Assembly: GCA_003013855.2 (NCBI GenBank)
Contig: PVNU02003892.1
Coordinates: 4,340,001 to 4,404,000 of the forward strand
From: Liriodendron chinense
Taxonomy: Eukaryota > Streptophyta > Magnoliopsida > Magnoliales > Magnoliaceae
DNA: 64,000 nt
Direction of reading: 5' to 3'
Of the stretch, positions 45,967-57,034 are shown piece by piece. How positions within the stretch are numbered: position 1 is the stretch's first letter; every line of letters begins with the position of its first letter. The notes beneath the pieces are model-generated. The model saw only the letters and a list, made by a program, of their open reading frames with translations, was not told the DNA's origin and did no database searches. A program made the position numbers and the translations under genes.

Positions 45967-46295
45967 ATTGTTGCGACAATCCGACCTGTTAGTGTTCTGA
46001 AGAGAGGATCCGATCGGATTGTTCAAAAGATTTATTCGAATTTGTTTACGGTTGAAGACCGGATATTTACTTTTGATTTTATAGTTGATTTAGATTCTAC
46101 CAAGGTTTAGAGCACAGATCATACACAGTCAACTAAAGTTCTGCATTCAACTTTATAAGAATTTGGGGCTATATTTGAATTTGAATTTGTGTATGGATTC
46201 TTTTTTGGTAGGAAGATATTTTTCAGTTGGTTGGCATCCCATTGGTAAAGAACTCCTTGGCTGGTTTTAACACTTCCATATTGTCATATGGACAG
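45967..46295 (+). pseudogene. KIN-12 kinesin motor-domain fragment with its intron, captured
   Basis: Exon 45967-46104 codes 46 residues beginning 'IVATIRPVSVLKRGSDRIVQ' and containing 'DRIFTFDFIVD'. The intron runs GTTTAG...TTGGTAG. Exon 46212-46295 codes 28 residues, 'EDIFQLVGIPLVKNSLAGFN' and 'TSILSYGQ', and stops at a GTATGA donor just before the P-loop exon. The frame is kept across the junction. This is the start of the motor domain of plant phragmoplast KIN-12 kinesins. The retained intron shows DNA-level capture. Without the P-loop it cannot be a motor. Confidence 0.82.
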
Positions 46296-47237
46296 GTATG
46301 AGTTGATAATGTGCATGCCTGCAAATGCTTGTCTTGTATTCTTTACATGCAATGGTGGAAGGAAACTACTTAAGAAGCAACCAAGGAATTGTCAAGTAAA
46401 ACCAATGTTTTGAATAGGGCTGGGCCACCCCCACCAGTTCAAAATCTGGGCCAAAACCAACCTCTGGCTGCACCCCTTGACAACCCAAATGCCCATTTCG
46501 TGGCTCACCTAAACGCACCATTAGCCCACACTAAAACAATTTGAGATAAAATTGCACAGGCGTGAAAGCACACGTGCATGCAATCGCATATTTTATTTAT
46601 AAGTTTTAATTACTAATATTGTATTTTGTTTTATTTTGCAGATTGTTTGTTGATGATAGCAGGGATGTTCGTGCTGATTGATTTTTTTTTTTTTTTTTTT
46701 TTTTTTTGTATTGGTTGTATGTACTGGTGGGATTGACATTTTGATTTTATTCAAACATTATTACACTTGAATGATCATTTTGATTGGTATATGATTGAAT
46801 GTTCAATCAGGTGATTGGGATATTGAATATTGAATGTTCTATTAGGTGATTGGGATATTGAATGGTAGGGATATTGAATGTTCGAAATATTTTCGTTGGC
46901 AATGAATAGGCAATTCTACTACCTTTTCCAAGGAAGCAATTCCTTGGTCATAGCGTTTTCCAAGGAAATTTTTCCTCGGTAATTGTCGCATAATTACCGA
47001 CGCATTTAAACAATAGCCACGAAATTGTTAACTTTTACCAAGGAATTTTTTTGTTGGAAATGGTCAACTATTTACCAACAAAAAATTGAATTTCATTGGC
47101 AAATCTTTTCCCCTGTGGGTGATATTTCGACGAAAACCATGACGAGCATTTTCGTTGGTACTAACTTTTCCCGAGGAAATTATGACATTTAGCCAGGAAA
47201 AATTTCCTTGGTAAAAGTGATATTTCTTGTAGTGTAT

Positions 47238-47855
47238 GGCTAGCACGACGCCAGATATTGCTCAAGCAGTTGGAGTTGTTAGCAGGTTCATGAGTAACCC
47301 TGGAAATGAACATTGGAAAGCTGTGAAGTGGATCCTCAGATACCTGGTAGGTACTGTAGATGTAGGGTTGTGTTATGGAGGATCGAAAATCAAGCTACAA
47401 GGCTACGTCAACTCAAATTTGGCAGAGGATATCGACAGTAGAAGTAGCACTATAGGGTATGTCTTTACCCTGGGTAGTACTGCAATCAGTTGGGTCTCTC
47501 AGTTACAAAAGATAGTATCCATCAGTCCAACGGAAGCAGAATATGTTGCAGCTACATAAGCGTGCAAGGAGATGGTGTGGATGCAAGGTTTTATGGAAGA
47601 GTTGGAGAAGAAGCAAGTAGATCGCAAGCTGTACAGTGATAGTTAGAGGCAATACACTTGGTTAAGAATTCAGCCTTTCATTCGAGGACCAAGCATATTA
47701 ACATCAGATATCACTTCATACGTTCGTTACTAGAAGATGAATCGATTGCTTTAGAGAAGATCTATATAAGTGAGAATCCTGCAGATATGTTGACCAAGGC
47801 AGTCACACGGGAGAAGCTGAAGCTTTGTTCAGCTTTGATTGGTCTTCAGGCTTAA
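47238..47855 (+). pseudogene. Tnt1-like RNase H domain, downstream of the CACTA element
   Basis: 'TTPDIAQAVGVVSRFMSNPG', 'KWILRYLVGTVDVGL', 'GYVNSNLAEDIDSRSSTIGY' and 'SPTEAEYVAA' complete the copia pol begun at 39516. The active-site motif is altered (normally D-x-D; here N-S-N). A stop at about 47557, another near 47645 and a frame change precede 'RTKHINIRYHFIR' and 'NPADMLTKAV', the usual pol end. Confidence 0.87.
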
Positions 47856-47927
47856 AGACTGGGAGATGGTGCACTCCGGATGTAGAAGACGAATGATCAT
47901 GTGATGATGTGTCTCCAAGTGGGAGAT

Positions 47928-48560
47928 TGATGAGTGTGGAGCCAAGTCACACCAGCCAAGACATAGTCGGGGGCCCGGACAATCTGATGACCGGGCGCCC
48001 GATATTCATGGGTTTGAGACATCAGTCTCTGGACTGTTTTGTGAATGGTCGGGCGACCGACGGTCAAAGTGAAAAGGCGCCCGATAATGGTCTGTTTTGA
48101 CTTGTTTCACGCTGGACAATTTTTGTAATGGGCGGGCGCCCGACCTAGTATGACTGGGCGCCTGACCGGCCACGAGCTTGACTGCGGGGTTTCCTATTTT
48201 TAGTTGTAATTTCAGGTTTCACTATATAAAGGGGTGTAAACCGGGATTAGGCTATGAGATTAGGGTTTCTATATGTCCAATGTGAGAAAGAGGCGAGGGG
48301 ATTAGCAAAAGGGTCATCTTTGTGCATGGGAGCATAGGAGAAGATAAGTGTATTACTTGTAACTTCGTTCTTCTTGATAGTGGAGTTTTGCACCATGATT
48401 TTTTACCCTTGTTTGGGGTTTTTCCACATCAAATCTGTCTTGTGGATTGTTGGTTTATGTGAATTCTACTTCTAGTTATTATTTCTTCCTGTTTATCGTT
48501 TGTGGGTGAGACCGAAGATTGAATCTCGGTTCACCGGCGTTGTTGGCGTGCTACGCAATA
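47928..48560 (+). repeat. 3' LTR of the Tnt1-like element
   Basis: It starts TGATGAGTGTGG after the purine tract 'aagtgggagat' (47918-47926) and ends TACGCAATA. It aligns along its length with 35067-35695 with many substitutions, including the 'gggcgcccga' blocks. Confidence 0.9.
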
Positions 48561-48939
48561 GGAAACATATAGGTAGATAAACAAAATTTGCTAAAAGCTG
48601 AGGATTTGTTTTGTACATTATGGCCCACCTGAGGAGTGGATATGCTTGACTCCTGAGCTATTCAAGCTTGGGATGAGCAAACCCCCTTTGGAAATTTTTG
48701 ACCTACTGACCGAGTATGAATACCGTAGGCATTCAATCAAGCTGCATACGCGTGGATGCATGTTTCGAAATCCAATTCGCACAAAAGGTAGGACCCACTG
48801 TAGATGCCGGATTCGTCAGTTTTTATTTCTTTTTTTCAAAATATAAAATACAATTTGAACAGCAACTAACAGATTCAAACAATAAACCAAACCAGACAAC
48901 GCCTCCTATATATTACACCAAAGGATCACACACGTCCGA

Positions 48940-49299
48940 ACGTGTGATAATTATCATACGTTCGATCTATGTGGGGCCCACTGTGATGAATGGGTGCCAT
49001 CCAAACCATCCATTAGATGTGCTCACCTATGTTAATTATGGATCCTAAAATCTAGCCTGATTCATAGTTCAGTTGAGCCACACCAAAGGAAACCATGGGG
49101 GACCCTAGAAACTTCCAGATGGAATGTAGGGTCCACCGTGTCGTGTATTTTCCATCAAACCCAGTCATCAGGTCCACCCCACCAGGATAAAGGGTTGGTA
49201 AGCACGGTGAAAATGAGGTGGAGCAACAGATGGATCGTTTGGATGCCACGTAAAGATCACGCCTTGGCCCCACAGAGCGAACGGTAATGATCATTCCCA
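48940..49299. mobile_element. Fold-back MITE next to the BBE-like gene
   Basis: 'gtgataattatcatacgttcgatctatgtggggcccac' type sequence on the left is mirrored on the right by 'tggccccacagagcgaacggtaatgatcattc'. The element ends a few bases from the gene's likely AATAAA signal, so it lies immediately 3' of the gene. Confidence 0.6.
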
Positions 49300-49305
49300 T
49301 TTATT
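49300..49305 (-). terminator. Polyadenylation signal candidate of the BBE-like gene
   Basis: AATAAA on the minus strand, 17 nt after the stop codon (49323-49325). It is the nearest canonical signal, though a short 3' end would result; plant genes often use weaker sites. Confidence 0.45.
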
Positions 49306-49322
49306 TACACCACTCCCTCTCT

Positions 49323-50888
49323 CTAAACTAATGGAGGAATGCTCTGTGGATGCCTGAAAACGTTGTTGGGATCGATCAACGTCTTCACTCTCACCAACCG
49401 ATCGTAGTTCCCCAAGAAGTACTTCTCACCCCAAGCCCTTGCAACCTTCACAGCTTCAATCCCATGCATGTTGCAATCTGACCAGTGGATCACACCAAGA
49501 TCAAGATCAACGTTGTTCACGTACACAGACCTTGGGCCCACCGAAAAGAAGGGCCCCATGTACTCGTACAGCCTCCTAATCCCAGCCAAATACTCCCCAC
49601 TCTTCCCATCATCCTCCTCTTCCCAATCCACAAAATACTCAATAGCATAGAGGTTTCCTGCCCTATGTGGGAAAGCTATTGCATCACTCTTTATCCTATC
49701 ATTGATTCCACCATATGGGTCTAATAGCAGAGATGCTTTGGGCAGTTTTGATAATATCTTCAAAGCTCCTTTCAATCCAGCCCTTGGTATTGGGACCTTC
49801 ACATAGTCAGCTTTCGACTTGGAAAAGGTCTTCTGAAAGGAGAACCTGTTCTTTAAGTCAGCCACCGTGCGCACGTTAGGGTCAGCCCTTGCGAAAATGA
49901 TCCCTTCAGCCCAGCTCATCTCTTGGCAGTCTTGTAAGGTTACACCCAACTCAGGAAATGCCTTGCTTATGATAGCAAGAGCTGAGGCCTTGTGCCCGAG
50001 GTAGAATCCGGTAAAGAACATGGAAATGTCAGTTGTGTTTGATGTTCCCGGGACAATGGGCACCTGCAAGAAGAAATTCTCGTCTAGTTTTGGTGCAACG
50101 ATCTGCCATTTATACCACAACTGAGCAGCTTGGCTCGTTGTACCGGATTTCTCAATTCGAAACACTGTCACGATTTCTGGCACTCTAAGTAGTCGGATTT
50201 TCCATGCGACTACCACGCCCCAGTTGCCGCCTCCACCGCCCCTGATGGCCCAGAACACCTCTTCGCCCATGGAATTGCGGTCCAACACCCGCCCATCGGC
50301 GTCAATGAGGACGGCATCGACCACGTTGTCAGCAGCAACTCCATACTTCCTCATCAATGCACCATAGCCACCACCGCTGATATGGCCTCCGCTCCCTACT
50401 GTCGAGCACATGCCAGCCGAGAACCCATGCCGGTTGCTTGCCATTGCGATCGCATGGTACACCTGGCCCAGCGTTGCACCGCCTTCGACCCAGGCCGTCT
50501 CAGATTCCAAGTCGACCGTGACCCGGTCGAGGTTCATCAAGTCTATTATCACAAACGGCCCATTGGCGACAGATGACAGGCCCTCAAAGCTGTGGCCTCC
50601 ACACCTTAATCTGATCTCCCATGACCCCTGCCTCGAGCATTGAATTGCCGTCTGGATCTGGTGTTTATTTTCAGGGAATACAACGGCAATAGGCTTATTG
50701 ACAATGGGCTTTGAAAATCTGAGGTTTTGGATGGAGGAATCAAGGAGATGGAGGTAATCAGGAGTGTAATAGGTGGTGATGTTTTTTACACCTCCTCGTG
50801 ACAGGCACGTGAGAAGGTCTTCACTGCATGCGCACGTTAGCAGAGAGCCTAGTAGGAGAATGAAGTAGAGGCTTGTTTGGCTCTCCAT
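49323..50888 (-). CDS. Berberine bridge enzyme-like FAD oxidase
   Basis: A single exon of 521 codons. Residues 1-22 form a secretion signal (hydrophobic core YFILLLGSLLTCA). The FAD-binding type 4 (PCMH) domain spans about 65-205, and a BBE C-terminal domain covers about 460-518 ('YFLGNYDRLVRVKTLIDPNN'). 'RCGGHSFEG' gives His99 and 'GMCSTVGSGGHISGGGYG' gives Cys161, the two residues that tie FAD covalently in this family. Cys28 and Cys84 match the conserved disulfide, and NIT at 36-38 is a glycosylation site. 'VYVNNVDLDLG' is also typical. Family members oxidise reticuline, monolignols, oligosaccharides or cannabinoid precursors, so the substrate cannot be named. Many relatives have Tyr where Phe101 stands. 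The length and motifs are complete, and a TATA box fits. It probably acts in the secretory path, vacuole or wall. Confidence 0.93.
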   Translation of the reverse strand: MESQTSLYFILLLGSLLTCACSEDLLTCLSRGGVKNITTYYTPDYLHLLDSSIQNLRFSKPIVNKPIAVVFPENKHQIQTAIQCSRQGSWEIRLRCGGHSFEGLSSVANGPFVIIDLMNLDRVTVDLESETAWVEGGATLGQVYHAIAMASNRHGFSAGMCSTVGSGGHISGGGYGALMRKYGVAADNVVDAVLIDADGRVLDRNSMGEEVFWAIRGGGGGNWGVVVAWKIRLLRVPEIVTVFRIEKSGTTSQAAQLWYKWQIVAPKLDENFFLQVPIVPGTSNTTDISMFFTGFYLGHKASALAIISKAFPELGVTLQDCQEMSWAEGIIFARADPNVRTVADLKNRFSFQKTFSKSKADYVKVPIPRAGLKGALKILSKLPKASLLLDPYGGINDRIKSDAIAFPHRAGNLYAIEYFVDWEEEDDGKSGEYLAGIRRLYEYMGPFFSVGPRSVYVNNVDLDLGVIHWSDCNMHGIEAVKVARAWGEKYFLGNYDRLVRVKTLIDPNNVFRHPQSIPPLV

Positions 50889-50957
50889 GATTACAAGTGC
50901 AATGAGAAAGAGGCGATGAAAGAAGGGGAATGCATGCTACAAACACATCTGTGTGTG

Positions 50958-50965
50958 TATTTATA
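50958..50965 (-). promoter_or_regulatory. TATA box of the BBE-like gene
   Basis: TATAAATA on the minus strand, 70 bp before the start codon at 50888. A start of transcription about 30 bp on would leave a leader of about 40 nt. This supports the chosen ATG. Confidence 0.75.
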
Positions 50966-51059
50966 GGAGAAGCTTGCTTGATGAGGTGTAGGATGCATGA
51001 ACGATTCCAGACTAGCTATTTTCCTTTGACATTCTCATTAGTATTGTAATGCCTACGAA

Positions 51060-52360
51060 AACGCTTGCTTGACGAGATCGTAGTCATCCGGGGGCCGCGT
51101 GTATTCGCTGACGTGGATGGAGGACTCCATGTGGATGAGATCCAACCCGTCCATCAGGTGCGTCACCTGCTTGTTGGACTGCGTCCCAAAAATCAGGACG
51201 ATTTAAAACTCAGGTGGACTACATCAGGGGGAACAGTTAAGATGGAAAGCCCCACCATTAACTTAGTCCAAATTGTATTTTCAAATGAGATGCTTACTTT
51301 ATATTCTTACGCAATTAAATAAAACTAATAGCGCATTGATCATTCCCATTCGTCATCTACATTAATTTTTAATTTTTAAGTTTTGAGGAAATGGGGCTGC
51401 TGCTGATTTTTAGGTGTTATACGAGTTGAACAGCTAGGATCATTTGGTTAGCTTGACATTTAGTTCATAGCCAATTCCTGGGTGAGACCCTCCAATTTAA
51501 CGGTTTTGATCATCTAATCTTTTGTCATTTTTCCTATTAAAAAAAAAAAAAGAATTTTGACTACCACTGTTTCAAGAAGCCGATATTAATATCTGGAGTA
51601 GGCTGTAAATAGATTGGCCATGGCCCAAAATTGGAACTGATTAGGTTTTAAATAGTGTTCAATTGAAAAAGTGCAGGTTCAATACAATTTTGAGTTGGAC
51701 GAATATATAACTTATGAAAATTATGCACATATATAATATTGCATAATATAGATTTTCATTTTGAATGGTCAGAATAGTAAATTGTTATCTAACACATAAT
51801 TATTATTAACTAAATAAAAGATAAAATTATCTTTTAAGTGTCAACCTAACAGGCATCATCCTTTTGTTCTTCCCAAATAAGTCGTGAGCATTTAAGGTAA
51901 TTATACTCCTTGTGATACATGTCGCTATGGGATTTCTAAAATCTCTTGATATTTCCGCAGAAATTCATCAAAAAATCTAATAATTTTTTAATTTTTCATG
52001 ACTTTAATGCAATCAATATTTAACAGTTTAAATTAATTCATTTTTACTTATATATAGTTTAAAATTTTGAAATTAATTTATTACTTTATAATATAAATAT
52101 ATTTTCCTATTTTATTTTCAGCAAGATTTTCCTAATAATACTGCAAGGAAAATATCAAAATCTGAAAACTTCTGGAGAAATTCACATGCGGATTATTGCC
52201 AAGAACGAGATTTGTCACTATGGTTCTACAGAAATTTGAATCGTCCATCCATATGCAAACTCAACGATCAATGCGAGCATACAACAGGCCACGTGTAATC
52301 ACCATTTGTACGGAAAATCTACTAAACCAAACTTTGCTAAGCCCACATGACGTGTGCAAT
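51060..52360. other. Upstream intergenic region of the BBE-like gene
   Basis: No gene is seen. 51090-51270 carries fold-back-family blocks ('gtggatgagatccaacccgtccatcagg', 'caggtggactacatcaggggg'), so a MITE fragment lies within 200 bp upstream of the TATA box. 51640-52190 is AT-rich without recognisable features. Confidence 0.4.
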
Positions 52361-52460
52361 CACTACAATAAATCAGACCCTTTGTTACGACTTTTTTTAG
52401 CAACGTGTCAAATACCCTTTGTTAGGACTTTTTTTAGCAACGAGTCAAATTTCATCGCAA
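52361..52460. mobile_element. CACTA-like left end
   Basis: CACTACAATAAATCAGACCC is followed by two direct copies of a 'ttgttacgactttttttagcaacg' motif, like a CACTA terminus with subterminal repeats. No inverted partner is visible, so this is a truncated or decayed end. Confidence 0.4.
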
Positions 52461-52469
52461 ATGAGAAAC

Positions 52470-55400
52470 TTAGGAAATGTGGCACATATGTGTTGCTTAT
52501 GACTCTCTCTCTCTATCTATCCTTCTATCCTTCTATATAATCTTCTATATAATGACATGTTTGGTACCTGAAGAGTGCTTGAAGATTTATCATGATGAAT
52601 AATGAAAGTCACGTACATGCCACACATGTGCTAATGGCAAGATAGGTCCAGTATCTACCATCCATTCATTAGACGAACACCAATATATTATGCTCCCTTA
52701 GCCCAAGAATCAGGTTGAGCAAGTAGGCCACAGTTTACTGAGAAATCTACGGCTATGAAAAACTTGATTGAACTTGTCTAACACATCCACTCATTTCCAA
52801 TATTGGAGCCCACATGTTGTATAGATCAGATCTAATTTTGGATGTAAAAGGTCGGACCAACCTGATGGATGGATTGGATCTCGTACCTATGTGCCATGTA
52901 GGCACATGTGGCCTGTACATGAGCTTTATTGTACACACGTGTGCATTTCGCAAGGTTCACAAATTTTTGAGATTTTTACCGAAAAGATGCCTCCAGTATT
53001 CAAAATTTACTAAATAGCACATCCTGCAACCAATTTTCTTGGAGAAAGCTTTTTCAAAGGAGAAATTAGGCTATCATCATGTTTTATTTTTTATTTTTAT
53101 AAAGTAGAAAATCTAGAATTGTAAGGCCCACGTGGTATATGTTTGACAATCTGTCCGGCCAACACATGCACACCAACATGATCATAAGACAAACCAAAAA
53201 TATGGCAGATCCAATCCATAAAAAAATATAATACACCACTCAAAACGTTCAAATTCAAGTGTTGCCCATCTGATGATCTGATTGGCCTGATTTTTGGTTC
53301 GCACTATTACAATGATGGGCTGCACATCGGCCGTGGACTTTCGCTAATTTTTAAAGAAAAACTAAGACAAGTGTACGCCAATTCCTGAGGAATTCTTTTG
53401 GTAAAATCCCAATTTTTTTTTTTTTTAATTTAAAATGAAGAGAGCTGACCCAATGCATCAGGATTCAGGAGGCACGCAAGAGTTAGCTGGCGTTGACAAC
53501 TTCACATGCTTTCTGTTATACATCAAGGACATGGACAGACAGTTCATCCAATGGTTGTACGAGCCTAACCATTCAATCAATCCAGAACAAATGGACACTA
53601 AAAGAAATGGCTCACATTGATTGGTTTGCTAAAATTGTCTTGTCAAGGCCAATTTGGTTAGTGGACGATTAAGGAGTGTGCCCATGGAATGGTTGGTCCA
53701 GATCTCATCCATATATGCCAGGTAACACAGAAAATGATATGAGGTCACGGGAATTCATGTGCTTTCAGAGGCATTGTAATAGTTCCAGGCAAGGTTTGCA
53801 AATCGTCTACGTTGTAACGTATCAACACAAGTACAAATCATATCACCCGATAAGGGCAGATACAGACCTAATTCATTGGCGATACTGGTACATATCGGGA
53901 GACACGAACTGGTTCAAACCATCTTCCAAGCAAGGTTGTCCCATACATGGCGGCACCGTTACGGGCGTATCGGCCAAAACGGCCAAATACTGGGATAAAC
54001 GGGCTGATATATAAGAGCCCGTCCCTTATGGAGTTAATCTAAGTTCATCAAGAATACTTTTATTAACACTTGCAAATATAAAGTGTTAATCCTTTTTTAT
54101 TGGTGAAGTGGCACATTTCATTGACCTTCTTTCATTGACCAGACTAATTCAAATCAAAAGGCATTACGTCCGTCCCGAGTCCAAACCTGTGAGGCCACAA
54201 TTCAATGATCTGGACCATTGATCTGATTTGGCCCAACACGGATGGAGATGCCTCAAACTGTCATCTAATATCTGTCTCTTCTTAACCATCTATTCGCAGG
54301 GCATCCATCAAAAACTAGTATCGTCCCGTTACGTGGGTTTATAGGCCATCGTCCATCCACGTTGGGCTCCGTCGGATCAACAGTCTGGATCCGAAAAGCA
54401 TGAAGCCGTTCTTACTGATTAAAGGCATGAGGATAGGATGCATATGCTAGGGCTGCGGATCATATGATTCCTATTTTCAAAGTATCATGTGTAGGAATGG
54501 GCGATCCATTGTGTTACCGAATAATGAAGCAAATTGCTGTTGAGGACGACTTCCTCGTTTGATGCCTACAAGGAAGCTAATGAGTTATTCTAACCATCCA
54601 TATGTCAAAGGGTTAAAATAATCCAAATTGGGAGATTTTATTTGTTGTTTCTCCGCCATATAAGATGAGGTTACTTGCATCAACGGTTAGGATCATTGGA
54701 AGATTCAAAGATAAAGCCCCAACCTATCATATTGTAGTACCTTGGGATGCAATCCAGCACACTCCCCATGGTTCATAAAAGAGGAGTTCATAAAAGAGGA
54801 GTTATATGATACTCAGACTGGGCATGATGCTTGATAAGCAAGGACACAGAAATTGTACACGTAGCATAAGTTACAATTCAATTAAATTAAGTCACATGCA
54901 TGTGAACAAGGGCCTACATTTTGTGGGTAACATCCACGCTGCTGACAGCACCAGTGGGTGCGTTGCATGACTGACTGGGTGGGTGTGTTGCACAATTGAC
55001 TAAGTGGGTGGGTTGCATGACTAGCAAAAAAAAAAAAAAAAAAAAGTGCAGGCATGCCCAAGTCTATTCTACTCAAAGTTTAACTGAACTGCTAGTGATC
55101 CCTATGTTGAGACGGGCAATTGGAGACTCGACACAGGATTCAGTTATCATCCCAACCACCAATTGTGCTAAGCGTTCAGGTGATTTGTTAAAGGGTAGTG
55201 GTTAGCCCATCAGAATGGATTATTCTTACCTTGTGACAATAGACGTGAATCTACGAATTTAAGGACCTGTTCTTTCACTAGTACTTTTAAGGGATAAAAA
55301 TATACAAATAAATAAAGTTAAACAATACTGATTTTATTAATATTTGAATATATAGCCCAATATATCGACAAAGTGCCAAACAATCAAATAAATAAACAAG

Positions 55401-55930
55401 AAAGAAAGACAAATACATGATATGTATAGTTTAATAAACCATCGAGGCGGGTGCTCTGCAAGATGTGACCGAACGGATATGATAAGTATGATCAGCTAAA
55501 TCAAAACTTAGTTGATCATGATCCTACAATTTAAAGATGCAGATATTTACTTCTACTCCTAAGGTATTGTCGAAGGAGCCGTTAGGCAATAGTGATGTAA
55601 GCTAGAACTAGTCTAGGTTATGCTAAGAAAGATAGATTGGAAAGATAAATTATAAAGTAAATAGATGCATTTGGCGTAGGGCCTTAAGATCTTCTTTATG
55701 TGCTCCTTTTATAACTTGTCGATGCGGTCAAACCTTTGTTGAGTTTTGTGGACCCTCGCCGATTTTCCGCATTCCCCACACGACGTTCTTCTCCCTTTCC
55801 CCTTTCAGGAAAAGAAGGAGATGAGGATGCGTGAGTGCGAAATCGCCGTTTGTGCCACTGGCTTGCCTCGTTCTCGAGGGCTTTGTTTGGTTGTCGTGTT
55901 AAGCTGGATGTGTTTAAATGAGTTTATATA
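52470..55930. other. Intergenic stretch without recognisable genes
   Basis: Several short frames (for example 53435-53620 and 53676-54014) match no family I know. Scattered fold-back-family wording occurs near 52650-52900, 53130-53350 and 54170-54420. A poly-A run lies at 55025-55044. I see no RNA gene. The part from about 55210 may be the truncated interior of the LTR element described next. Confidence 0.4.
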
Positions 55931-56207
55931 AGACCAGAGTCGCCACTAGCTAGTTACTTTGAATCTACAGTCGGCTAGACCCCGTAGAAACGTTAGAGAA
56001 GGGGATCCGAAGATTCCTTCCTCTAAAATGACTCCTTTTGATCTGTGGCCAGAGATTCAAGGTAAGGGATCATGGTTACAGGGTGGGAAGAGGTTAAGCA
56101 CCCCACACACTGCCCGTACCGAAGTACGGTCTCTACTTCACAGAATCGATCGAATACTTGAAAGTCTAATTTAATCCTCGTATATTCTCATGGATGACAT
56201 GATGCAT

Positions 56208-56490
56208 GAATGCGGGTCTGAACAGTAAGAGTTTCTGATGGGCAGGTTCCAACAACGGGCAAGCCCAGAGCGTACGCTCGAACTGACTGGTGCTTTATGC
56301 GAGATGATGCATGCTGTGTGCTTGAATATTCAAAGTGCTTATAGTGATATGTACGTGAATGCAGGTCTGAACAGTAAGAGTTTCTGATGGGCAGGTTCCA
56401 ACAACGGGCAAGCCCAGAGCATACGCTCGAACTAACAGGTGCTTAATTTAAGACATATGCGGTGTGCTTGAATAATCAAGGTGCTTATAG
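56208..56490. repeat. Two-copy tandem repeat, period 149 bp
   Basis: 'aacagtaagagtttctgatg' begins at 56221 and again at 56370. Both copies share 'ggttccaacaacgggcaagc' and 'tacgctcgaact', then diverge gradually. It lies within the probable LTR. Confidence 0.85.
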
Positions 56491-56904
56491 TGAAGCAGGG
56501 GGGTTGGAAGAAAAGTAAATGTTGCACTTATGTTAGATGCAAATGAGATGATGCTGGAAAAGAGTAGCTGGGTGGACGGAGGTGTCGCAAGGATTGGCTT
56601 CGAGTGGCTGGATCAAGATTTGGATGGCTTGGGAGGCTTGGACCAATGGTCAGGCTGGGCTGGACCAGGGCTAGACTCTCCTCACTCTCCTTGGTGGAAA
56701 AATGGGCTAAAGGGTGGAGAGGTGGACTCAGAGCTCTCGGGCTGAAATGGACTTGAAGGGATGTTGCAATGAGAAGGGGAGGGGGGTATTTATAGCAGCG
56801 AAGAGTGGCAGGGCTCGTAATTTTGTCCGGGCGGCCTGCTATGGGCCGCCCGTACGGCCGCTCCTCGGTTTCCAGCGAGTACGGTCGCTCCCTCGGGGCT
56901 GCTG

Positions 56905-57034
56905 TTTGACTCGCTGGGTCGACTCAGTGAGTTGACTCAGCGGGTCGACTCGGTGATTTGACTCGACGGGTTGACTCGGTGTTTTGACTCGATGAGTTGA
57001 CTCAGCGGGTTGACTCAGTGGGTTGACTCAGTGA
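56905..57034. repeat. 13-bp minisatellite, ten units
   Basis: Ten consecutive units of the form g(t/c)(t/c)GACTC(a/g)(g/a)(t/c)g(a/g) with no length change; for example GTTGACTCAGTGG at 57009-57021. A decaying eleventh unit follows. GACTC and its variant GAGTC-free spacing are kept in all units. Confidence 0.93.

Larger units (their letters stand above)
40528..47234. mobile_element. CACTA (En/Spm) transposon carrying host gene fragments
   Basis: The left end is CACTACAAGAAAAATGACA; the right end ATATTTCTTGTAGTG is its inverted match. TAT flanks both sides (40525-40527 and 47235-47237), the 3-bp duplication of CACTA elements. Subterminal repeats of 'tttaccaaggaaa' in both orientations fill about 40540-40880 and 46890-47230. 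No transposase is recognisable in the 6.7 kb. The interior holds exon-intron pieces of GAPDH, an ER-type Ca-ATPase and a KIN-12 kinesin, so it is a non-autonomous gene-capturing element. It split the copia element between RT and RNase H. Confidence 0.92.
35067..48560 (+). mobile_element. Ty1/copia (Tnt1-like) retrotransposon with two nested insertions
   Basis: LTRs are at 35067-35695 (629 bp) and 47928-48560 (633 bp), with a tRNA-Met primer site and a purine tract 'aagtgggagat' before the 3' LTR. The domain order is gag, zinc knuckle, protease, integrase, RT, RNase H. The net length without the inserts at 35998-37531 and 40528-47234 is about 5.25 kb, normal for Tnt1-like elements. The flanks GGAAAA and GGAAAC may be a decayed duplication. 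Many stops and indels make it inactive, and the LTRs are visibly diverged, so it is much older than the gypsy element at 17-28 kb. Confidence 0.92.

Noticed and set aside
53435..54014. Two short frames of 61 and 112 codons
   Set aside because: They match no family and lie in sequence with fold-back repeat fragments nearby; chance frames are likely.
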